Below are positions 57,045-64,000 of a DNA stretch of 64,000 nt, piece by piece. How positions within the stretch are numbered: position 1 is the first letter of the stretch; each line of letters opens with the position of its first letter. Both the position numbers and the translations under genes were made by a program. This DNA comes from Panaeolus papilionaceus (Eukaryota > Basidiomycota > Agaricomycetes > Agaricales), in NCBI GenBank assembly GCA_015501605.1, contig JADNRZ010000013.1:496001-560000 (forward strand). The letters are read 5' to 3'. The notes below the pieces were generated by a model. It saw only the letters and a list, made by a program, of their open reading frames with translations. It had not been told where the DNA came from and did no database searches.

Positions 57045-59099
57045 ATGGATTATGGTGTGAAACCTGCCATCGACCTGCGATTTAAGCCGCATCTGCGGAG
57101 TAACGACCTATCAAGACGTGAAGTTCTCGAAGACGCTGCGAGGTTCAAGGTTCAGGCGTTGACGGATCTTCAAACTCTGGACAAGGAAATTCAGGCACTC
57201 CAACGGAAGAGGTATGCAGTGAAGGATGGATTATGGGCATTCGACTGCATCCTTGCCCCTATTCGACGCCTCTCAGACGACGTTTTGGTGGAGATCTTTT
57301 GCCATTGCATCCCCACAACACGGAATGCGAGACCCTTCGTATCTGAGGCACCACTCCTCTTAACGCTTGTGTGCAAGAAATGGCGAACCATTGCCATGTC
57401 CGCGCCTCGTTTGTGGACGACATTGCACATCCCAGTTGTGTTCAACTATTCACCAAGATTATGGGTACCATACAGAAGGTTCCAGTATATTCCGAAGGCG
57501 GATGTTCCTCAGAGTGCATTCTCTGAGCTTTATTCATGTCGCAATGTTGGGCTGGATCAGTGGTTACGTAGGTCCGGGCACCTATCTCTTTCCCTATCTC
57601 TCTATTGGTCCACGCCTGGGGCCCCTGCCGAAAATCGTGACCCCACTGCGAGTTTGCGACGAGCGACTCTTGACCTCATCGCGAGATATGCAGACCGGAT
57701 ATCTAGGTTGGACGTCGATATCTCTTCACATATTCTGCACGAGTTGAGCAGGGCAATAACGGAGCATTTTGATTTCAAAAGCCTTCCTCGTCTTCAACAG
57801 CTCCGGGTATCCTCCGACCAAGGAATAGTCATACCAATCAATCCACCCTTATCCACCAACAGGTCCATCTTAACAGCCGAAATATTCGAGATCTTCCTTG
57901 GGGCAAAGTCTCTGCGAGAGTTGTCTTCGAGAGGACTCGGCAAGGGCATCGATGGCGTCTTGGTTCATGTGGCATCAACTAATATTACAACTTTGTTTGT
58001 GCACGAAGGCATTACCGTTTCTGCTGCTTGCAGCGCTCTGTCCCAACTACATCGCCTCGAACGATGCCACCTGGAAATTTCTAATGCGTCGAGAACCAGC
58101 TGGTTATCATCCGTACCGGCGGGTTCAGCTCCGAGAATCAGTTCTGAGCCCATCATACTCCCAGTCCTCAACACGCTCTCCATCAATAGCGCCTTTTTCG
58201 ATATTCAGTCCTTCTGTGAACGACTTGAAGTCCCCGCTCTTTCGGTTCTGCATTTGCATATCATGCCTGGTAGTAATAGGCATCTAGCAGTAATGAATGC
58301 GGATACATCAAGTAACCCGGTCACATATGACATCTGCCCACCAGACACAGTGCAACATCTCTGTGCGTTCCTCGCACGGTGTACATCCATGCACTCGCTC
58401 ACACTCTCGCCATCGTACATCCAAGCCGACGAGTTGCAAAGCATCCTCAGTGTCATTCCCCAAGTCGAACATCTGGTTCTTAATTCCCCACAGGCCATCC
58501 GTGTATGTACTCAGCTCGTTTCCCACACTGGCGCGACACAATTCCTTCCTGTGATGAAATATTCCCTTGACCCACTGCTGAGGCAGCAACGGGTGCTATC
58601 GGATGCTAGTGGCAATGGGGAAGTCCACACCCGCATCGATACCCCGTTATTACCTTCCCTTCAGTCATTCGAGTGGTACCAATCCTCCGGAAAAGTGATC
58701 CCCGACGACCACTTTGTTGCTTTCATCAATAATCGTCTGTTTCAAACGCCCACGCAAATAAGCGCCGGTTGGTCCGTTACTGCTTCCAGCGTCTCTAGGC
58801 TCGAGATCCCCCAACAAGCACCAACAAAATCTCTCAAAAGAATCAAAATCAGGGCTCTCAGTGTATCCGATGTTGATAGTATCGAGAGTATGATCATTCA
58901 GCATGCTGAGAGGGAGGGTCTGGCCAGGGGTGTCGATTTTCAACTCGATGTCGGGATGTGTCCGTCAGCTCCTCCTGCGATGTCAGATGGACCCCGATAT
59001 GTTATTCCACCTGGCTTTTCACGTCCTGAACCGGTTCTTATTTCGGAAGATAACTTGATTATCAGGCACGATGTGACGTGGCCGTGGGTTGAATTCTGA
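57045..59099 (+). CDS. Coiled-coil F-box-like protein, 684 aa
   Basis: Single exon starting at the ATG of MDYGVKPAIDLRFKP, the start shared by its paralogs; the frame is open further upstream but without an ATG that other copies share. Coiled coil at about 28-62, F-box-like domain at about 69-130 (LAPIRRLSDDVLVEIFCHCIP; VCKKWRTIAMSAPRLWTTLHIP), then Leu-rich segments and the closing DVTWPWVEF. Its C-terminal third (GVDFQLDVGMCPS; RYVIPPGFSRPEP) pairs it with the broken copy at 44433. The F-box region is almost identical to that of the gene at 59722, which suggests gene conversion or recent duplication. Role as a ubiquitin-ligase adaptor is inferred. Confidence 0.87.
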   Translation: MDYGVKPAIDLRFKPHLRSNDLSRREVLEDAARFKVQALTDLQTLDKEIQALQRKRYAVKDGLWAFDCILAPIRRLSDDVLVEIFCHCIPTTRNARPFVSEAPLLLTLVCKKWRTIAMSAPRLWTTLHIPVVFNYSPRLWVPYRRFQYIPKADVPQSAFSELYSCRNVGLDQWLRRSGHLSLSLSLYWSTPGAPAENRDPTASLRRATLDLIARYADRISRLDVDISSHILHELSRAITEHFDFKSLPRLQQLRVSSDQGIVIPINPPLSTNRSILTAEIFEIFLGAKSLRELSSRGLGKGIDGVLVHVASTNITTLFVHEGITVSAACSALSQLHRLERCHLEISNASRTSWLSSVPAGSAPRISSEPIILPVLNTLSINSAFFDIQSFCERLEVPALSVLHLHIMPGSNRHLAVMNADTSSNPVTYDICPPDTVQHLCAFLARCTSMHSLTLSPSYIQADELQSILSVIPQVEHLVLNSPQAIRVCTQLVSHTGATQFLPVMKYSLDPLLRQQRVLSDASGNGEVHTRIDTPLLPSLQSFEWYQSSGKVIPDDHFVAFINNRLFQTPTQISAGWSVTASSVSRLEIPQQAPTKSLKRIKIRALSVSDVDSIESMIIQHAEREGLARGVDFQLDVGMCPSAPPAMSDGPRYVIPPGFSRPEPVLISEDNLIIRHDVTWPWVEF

Positions 59100-59721
59100 G
59101 ATCCTAGCGCTGGTGGGCTTTTGTAGCTGCGAGGCGGTCTGCTGGTAGTTGCATAGAACTCAGAACTCTAATGTCCCTGTACCTTGGTCATTTGTAGACA
59201 TAGAACCTGCTTTTAAGCCCCTCAACGGCGGTTCAAGCTTGTTGGGGGCGTCTGTCACGAATAAATAAAAACTTGATGACCACATACGACGCAATCATGT
59301 GCTCCTTCTGCGTTGAGGATTAGTTATTCATAGGTTAGTTGAATGATTCTCGGACTTGCACTGGTGTTGGGGTATGGCACGAGCTTCCAACTCATCAGAA
59401 ACCTAAATGTAGGTACCTGGGTCTTGGTAATTGACATGCTGCGTGGAAAGTCCCGAGCAAAGAGCCAAAGTGCTAAGTATATCGTATTTATTAATAGTAT
59501 GGGAGACTTTCATCCTTTTGAAGATGCTGTGCGGACCCTCATGAGTCGGGCTTCAACTTCCCATAAACCATTGCGAGCACCTGAACCACTTTTGCTTTCG
59601 ACTCCTTTTTGATTATCTTCTTCAAAGCAGGTTTGTGTGGACTTGCTATATCGTAACTCAGCCTTAATGATATCTAGACTAGTAAAAGAGTCGATCACGT
59701 CCAAGCGATTCCGAGGCGACA
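59100..59721. other. Spacer between tandem F-box genes
   Basis: 3' flank of the first gene and duplicated promoter of the second. The 89-codon frame at 59343-59612 overlaps this promoter and is not called. Confidence 0.5.
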
Positions 59722-61812
59722 ATGGATTATGGAGTGCAAGCTGCCATCGACCGGCGACTCCAGCCGTATGTCCAGAGTAATGACCTTCCAAGATGCGAAG
59801 ATCTCGAAGACGCTGCGAGGTTCAAGGTCCAGGCACTCACGGATCTTCAAAGCCTAGATGAGGAATTGCGGGCACTCCAACGGAGGAGAGACGCAGTGAA
59901 GAACGGATTATGGGCATTCGACTGCATCCTTGCCTCTATTCGACGTCTCTCAGACGACATTTTGGTGGAGATCTTTTGTCACTGCATCCCCACAACACGG
60001 AATGCGAGACCCTTCGTATCTGAGGCACCACTCCTCTTAACGCTTGTGTGCAAGAAATGGCGAACCGTTGCCATGTCTGCACCTCGCTTGTGGACGACGC
60101 TACACGTCCCAGTTTTCTTCAATTTTAGCCCTAGGGTATGGCCGTCCAAGACAAATACAATCTACAGGAAGCAGATGAACGCCCACGTTATCCCAACAGA
60201 TCTCCCTCACAGTGTGCTCTATGAAGCTCGCGAAGTGGGGCTGAATAAGTGGTTGCGCATGTCCGCGCCCCTTTCCCTTTCCATCTCCCTCTATTGTCCC
60301 TCGTCAACCGGGGTTTTTGACCAAGATGTACCAGGTGCAAATTTTCGACGAGCAACACTTGACGTTATCGCAAGATACGCAGACCGAATATCTGCGTTGG
60401 AGATTGACGCCCCTCAAAAGGTTACGAACGAGCTAGGCCAGGCAATAACACAGTACTTTGATTTCGAAACCCTTCCTCGTCTTCAACAGCTCCGATTATC
60501 CTACCAGCAACCTAGAGCAATAAAAAAGGCACGCTGTGGTCATGGCCGGCGCCGTACCAGTGTACTACACACCGGCCAGCTGCCGAAATTATTTCCTGGA
60601 GCAGAGTCGCTGCGCGAGCTATCTCTGAATATCAACACTGTGGATACCGCCGCCGCCGCTCTAACCCATGTATCACCCAATATTACAACTTTGTCAGTGC
60701 ATACAGCCATCGACCATTACAAGGCCTACACTGTCCTCCGTAGGCTTCACCGACTCGAACGGTGCCAACTTACAGTTTCTGATCATGACCGTTGGTCTTC
60801 CTGGTCTTTATTTGTATCCCAACAGTCACAGGCTCATGAAACGAGTCTCCGGCCTGTCTTACTCCCAAATCTCCATATTCTCTCTATCAACGGCACCCTA
60901 CCAGATATCCAAAGCCTTTGTCAAGCACTCGAGCTCCCATCTATCACAACCCTACACCTACACATGCCGCATGCGTACGACAATGTCAGTGCTGCGCTCG
61001 GATTACAACTGGCTCAAAATCAGCCGGGTGACACCTCAGACAGCGGTTTCCCGTACCCACCGGAATCGACAGCGCATCTTTGCACCTTCCTCATGCGACA
61101 CACCTCTCTGCGCTCGCTTTCGATCTTTACAGCATTCATCCAACCTACTGAGCTGCAAAGTATGCTCAGTGCTGTTCCGCAACTCGAACGTCTGGTTCTC
61201 AATAGCACCCAAAGCGCTCGCCCAGGCGCCCAGGTCCATAACAAGGCTCAGACAGTGCAATTCGACATCTCTGAGTCTCACACGTCGATGTATGCCCTCA
61301 ATCCATTGTTGACGCAGCAACGGGTGTTATCAAGTTCTGGTGAAGACTTCGTCACTCTTGATACGCCATTATTACCTTGCCTAAGCTCTTTCGAGTGGCA
61401 TCAATTCCATGAAAAGATTCCAATAGACCCCTTTGTTTCATTCATCAATAATCGATTGTTTCAATCGATGCAACCAAGCACTAGTATTAGCGTCACCCAT
61501 TTCCACAGGTCTGATCCCAAGGCTCGGCAAGCGCTCACAGTGCCTCTCAAGGACATCAAAATCAGACTTCTGTGTGCGTCGGATGTCGATGATGTCGAGA
61601 GCAGGATAATTCGACAGGCTGAGGCGGGGGGCCTCAAGAGGGGTGTAGATTTCCATTTGGACGTCGCTGTGTGTCCATCTGTTGTACCTTCGATACCAGA
61701 TGGACCTCGATATAATTTTTCGGGGGGTTGTTCGCGCGCAAGCCCTGTTTATGTTGCCGAGGATAACTTGGTTGTGGATCAGGACGTGACTTGGCCGTGG
61801 GTTGAATTTTGA
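59722..61812 (+). CDS. Coiled-coil F-box-like protein, 696 aa
   Basis: Single exon, starting MDYGVQAAIDRRLQPYVQ. Coiled coil at about 28-62, F-box-like domain at about 69-130 with LASIRRLSDDILVEIFCHCIP and VCKKWRTVAMSAPRLWTTLHVP, then a Leu-rich C-terminal part ending DQDVTWPWVEF. It contains an insertion relative to the other copies at about residues 265-280 (basic, KKARCGHGRRRTS). C-terminal motifs (ALTVPLKDIKIRLL, LKRGVDFHLDVAVCPS, RYNFSGG) pair it with the minus-strand gene at 47020. It is intact and has the same expected role as its paralogs. Confidence 0.87.
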   Translation: MDYGVQAAIDRRLQPYVQSNDLPRCEDLEDAARFKVQALTDLQSLDEELRALQRRRDAVKNGLWAFDCILASIRRLSDDILVEIFCHCIPTTRNARPFVSEAPLLLTLVCKKWRTVAMSAPRLWTTLHVPVFFNFSPRVWPSKTNTIYRKQMNAHVIPTDLPHSVLYEAREVGLNKWLRMSAPLSLSISLYCPSSTGVFDQDVPGANFRRATLDVIARYADRISALEIDAPQKVTNELGQAITQYFDFETLPRLQQLRLSYQQPRAIKKARCGHGRRRTSVLHTGQLPKLFPGAESLRELSLNINTVDTAAAALTHVSPNITTLSVHTAIDHYKAYTVLRRLHRLERCQLTVSDHDRWSSWSLFVSQQSQAHETSLRPVLLPNLHILSINGTLPDIQSLCQALELPSITTLHLHMPHAYDNVSAALGLQLAQNQPGDTSDSGFPYPPESTAHLCTFLMRHTSLRSLSIFTAFIQPTELQSMLSAVPQLERLVLNSTQSARPGAQVHNKAQTVQFDISESHTSMYALNPLLTQQRVLSSSGEDFVTLDTPLLPCLSSFEWHQFHEKIPIDPFVSFINNRLFQSMQPSTSISVTHFHRSDPKARQALTVPLKDIKIRLLCASDVDDVESRIIRQAEAGGLKRGVDFHLDVAVCPSVVPSIPDGPRYNFSGGCSRASPVYVAEDNLVVDQDVTWPWVEF

Positions 61813-62036
61813 GCCTTGATGGGTCTTTGTAGTCGATCGCAGTGTCTTAGTAGAGAAATACATAGTTATTTGACGTATATCACGGTGTTTGGGCTTGAGT
61901 GAAAATGGTTTCTTAGTTTCGCAGTATGTGTCTATATTTTATTTATAACTTGGCCGTTAATGGACATTTGATTCGGAACGAAGTGGGCGATGTAGCAAGT
62001 CAGGAGGGCCTGAGGGCAAATACATGAGTCGTTGGC
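61813..62036. other. 3' flank of the F-box gene
   Basis: No gene. It ends with GTCGTTGGC (62028-62036), the left target-site copy of the element that follows. Confidence 0.55.
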
Positions 62037-62987
62037 GGGCCAGCAGAAATCTGCGCCAGGTTGGGCCACGCATGCCCGCCTTGCGTGGTCGTTTCCACAG
62101 CAGTTACCAGACGAATTTGAGCTCATTACATTGAACAAAGTTATCCACGAAATGTATGTTGAGCATTGAACACAAGAGGGCATGCAATTATAGGTATTTT
62201 TGAAAAAAAATCTATTGTAATTTCAGCTTTGGTGACTCATGCGCACAAATCTACGCGCAAAACCACGCAAATGTGGGCAGGTCCGCGCAAGATACCAAAA
62301 TTGGTGGGTTAGGCCCAGTCAACATGCGGGCAAATGGCACGCAAGCACTGCGCATGCCCGGTTAAACCGCGGGCAAGTCGAGGGCAACTAACGGTTGAGG
62401 GGCGCACATGTGACAACAATGACACCTGCTCATTGTCATTATTCACGATGAATATTTTTTCTTGGCACATGCGCGCTTAAGCTTGACTTGTGATTAATGC
62501 CAGACAATGAGATCGCATGGCCCCATTCTATGATAATATCAATACCTTGGTGCAGCTTGTTGATGTCCAAATACCTCTAGCCAGGGGATCGTTGCTGAGG
62601 AGAGGCGAAGCTTTTGAGACATCTTGGGGTATACTTCAATCCTCGATCGATCGGAGTATCCTTCAAGTCAGTGCGGTGACGTGCTTAGGCTTCATTTTCA
62701 TTCCTATTTTTTCAACACTCAACTATCACTTCCTCAGCATTACTGTGAATTCCTGTTTCTCTACGTGTATTAATTAAATGGACCCAGCTCTGACTCGGAA
62801 TTGTGAAGATTTTAACTATTATATTATATTCCATAGAATCCATAGTACATTTAGTAGCACGCGCGCAAGTGCCGGTTCTGTGCGGGCAAAAAGTCTGGCA
62901 CATGCGCGCAACCCCAGGGCAACCTTGCTGCAAAAGCCACGCAGCGCAGCGCATGCACGCAAGTCCGGCGCAGATTTTCCTATGCCC
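62037..62987. mobile_element. 951-bp non-autonomous DNA transposon with 9-bp target duplication
   Basis: GTCGTTGGC occurs directly before (62028-62036) and directly after (62988-62996) the element. Between them the left end GGGCCAGCAGAAATCTGCGC and the right end (reverse complement GGGCATAGGAAAATCTGCGC) form inverted repeats; similarity fades over about 50 bp. Both subterminal regions (62240-62400 and 62856-62970) are packed with short GC-rich words such as GCGCAAG, CACGCAAG and GGGCAA. No transposase is encoded. An 8-9-bp duplication plus subterminal repeats is typical of hAT-type and KDZ-type elements; which of these mobilised it cannot be told from the sequence. Confidence 0.75.
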
Positions 62988-63320
62988 GTCGTTGGCAGTG
63001 CTGCTGAAGTATTGTGGAGAAGGCTTGTATACGAGATGCTTCGGGCTTTGAAACATATTTTTAGATATGATTTTATGACCAATATCCGGCTACTAACGAG
63101 CCTCCCAAACGGAGGTTGTGTGGATGTGTGACTATCAATTGTGGCACAGCTTGTGCGCATTCCACCCACTCCCTTTAACTGTTTCTGGTTCTCTCATCCT
63201 TTGTATCAAGTGTCCACTAAAATCAAGAAAGTCGGTTCATACATTTGAAGTCAGGTACGGATGGAAACTCCTACCTCTTATATTGGAAAGCTACATGAGC
63301 TTGTTTTTTTTAATTAAAGA
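62988..63320. other. Spacer upstream of the last F-box gene
   Basis: Begins with the right target-site copy (62988-62996); otherwise the promoter region of the gene at 63321. No other gene seen. Confidence 0.5.
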
Positions 63321-64000
63321 ATGGCTACTACCTCTTCCCTATCGGTTCTAAAAGACTTGGATGTTGCCATCGTCGACCCTCAATTCAAGCCGTTTCTAGA
63401 AGGCAATGATTCACCTGGCTCCGAAGTTCTCAGCACGGTGGCTAAAGCCAAAGAAAAACCTTTGGAGTATCTTCAAGCCTTGCAGAGTGACATGCGAGTA
63501 CTAGAAATGGTCCTTAAAAGCATGGGAACGACCAGGGATATCATCAAGAAGAAATTATCACTGTATGATTGTATCCTCGCCCCGATTCGACAGCTACCGG
63601 ATGACATTCTTGAAGAAATCTTCTACCATTGTTTACCGACCACCCGAAATGCACGACCATTTGTTTCGGAATCACCGCTGTTGTTAACGCTAGTTTGCAA
63701 AGGATGGAGAATCATTGCGATGTCTGCACCGCGCTTGTGGACCTCGTTGCATATACCAGTAGTGTTTGCCGGTTTCTCAGCCTTGGTTTCACAGTCGGCT
63801 TTGGTTTCACAGAATTCAAGTTCATTGCATCAGCCGAGATCGGGGTCTATTCCGCTATCCTTCTGGTCTAACTTTCAGTCAGTTCGTAACGTCGCGTTAG
63901 ACCAATGGTTGCGCAGGTCCGGCGACCTGTCTCTATCTTTATCCCTCTATTCGGAGCCAGGCATCAAATTTCCACAAGAGTCAGAGGAATCAACTATTCG
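63321..64000 (+). CDS. Coiled-coil F-box-like protein, N-terminal part (runs off the window)
   Basis: The frame from ATG 63321 is open to the window end (226 codons). It starts with a Ser/Thr-rich leader, then the family motif DPQFKPFLEGNDSPG, a coiled coil (about 38-80) and the F-box-like domain (LAPIRQLPDDILEEIFYHCLP; VCKGWRIIAMSAPRLWTSLHIP). The section after the F-box has an 18-bp tandem repeat giving ALVSQSALVSQ. Its coiled coil (VLEMVLKSM) and start motif are closest to the minus-strand gene at 41719. The rest, expected to be about 450 residues, lies outside the window. Confidence 0.8.
   Translation, partial: MATTSSLSVLKDLDVAIVDPQFKPFLEGNDSPGSEVLSTVAKAKEKPLEYLQALQSDMRVLEMVLKSMGTTRDIIKKKLSLYDCILAPIRQLPDDILEEIFYHCLPTTRNARPFVSESPLLLTLVCKGWRIIAMSAPRLWTSLHIPVVFAGFSALVSQSALVSQNSSSLHQPRSGSIPLSFWSNFQSVRNVALDQWLRRSGDLSLSLSLYSEPGIKFPQESEESTI

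Overview
The window is nuclear DNA of a basidiomycete fungus, most likely a mushroom-forming agaricomycete. The reasons are genes cut by many 50-75 bp GT-AG introns, a class I hydrophobin, a GH10 xylanase with an N-terminal fungal cellulose-binding module (CBM1), and a lineage-expanded family of coiled-coil plus F-box-like proteins. No bacterial-style operons, rRNA, tRNA or CRISPR array were seen.

Layout. 0-8.6 kb: gene-poor; an unknown 147-aa gene and an unknown 115-aa secreted protein. 8.6-10.8 kb: a HAL4/SAT4-type protein kinase. 12.1-15.7 kb: two F-box-like paralogs, the second carrying frameshifts. 16.2-18.6 kb: two adjacent, distantly related four-helix membrane proteins. 19.2-22.5 kb (minus): a small Cys-motif protein and acetoacetyl-CoA synthetase (669 aa, 15 exons). 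23.4-25.2 kb: ribosomal protein eL19, then a 78-aa secreted peptide precursor with two near-identical repeats. 26-28.7 kb: a decayed gene (minus) and Bcp1/BCCIP. 29.9-35.3 kb (minus): tandem allantoate-permease-like MFS transporters. 36.6-38.7 kb (minus): the xylanase. 40.7-41.2 kb: a hydrophobin whose start ATG reads ATA.

From 41.7 kb to the window end, six long F-box-like genes form two arrays pointing away from each other: three on the minus strand (41.7-49.1 kb, the middle one broken) and three on the plus strand (57.0 kb to beyond the end). Between them sit non-autonomous transposon-like elements and a 1023-aa Ser/Pro-rich protein of unknown role. A third, well-delimited 951-bp element with inverted ends and a 9-bp target duplication lies at 62.0-63.0 kb.

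The genes do not form one pathway. Housekeeping genes (eL19, Bcp1, acetoacetyl-CoA synthetase) are interspersed with lifestyle genes (xylanase, hydrophobin, permeases, secreted peptides) and a fast-evolving F-box family. The observations I rate most worth checking are the 2-nt exon needed to join the xylanase active site, the repeat peptide with an EPEP spacer after a KR site, the hydrophobin without an AUG, and the opposed F-box arrays.
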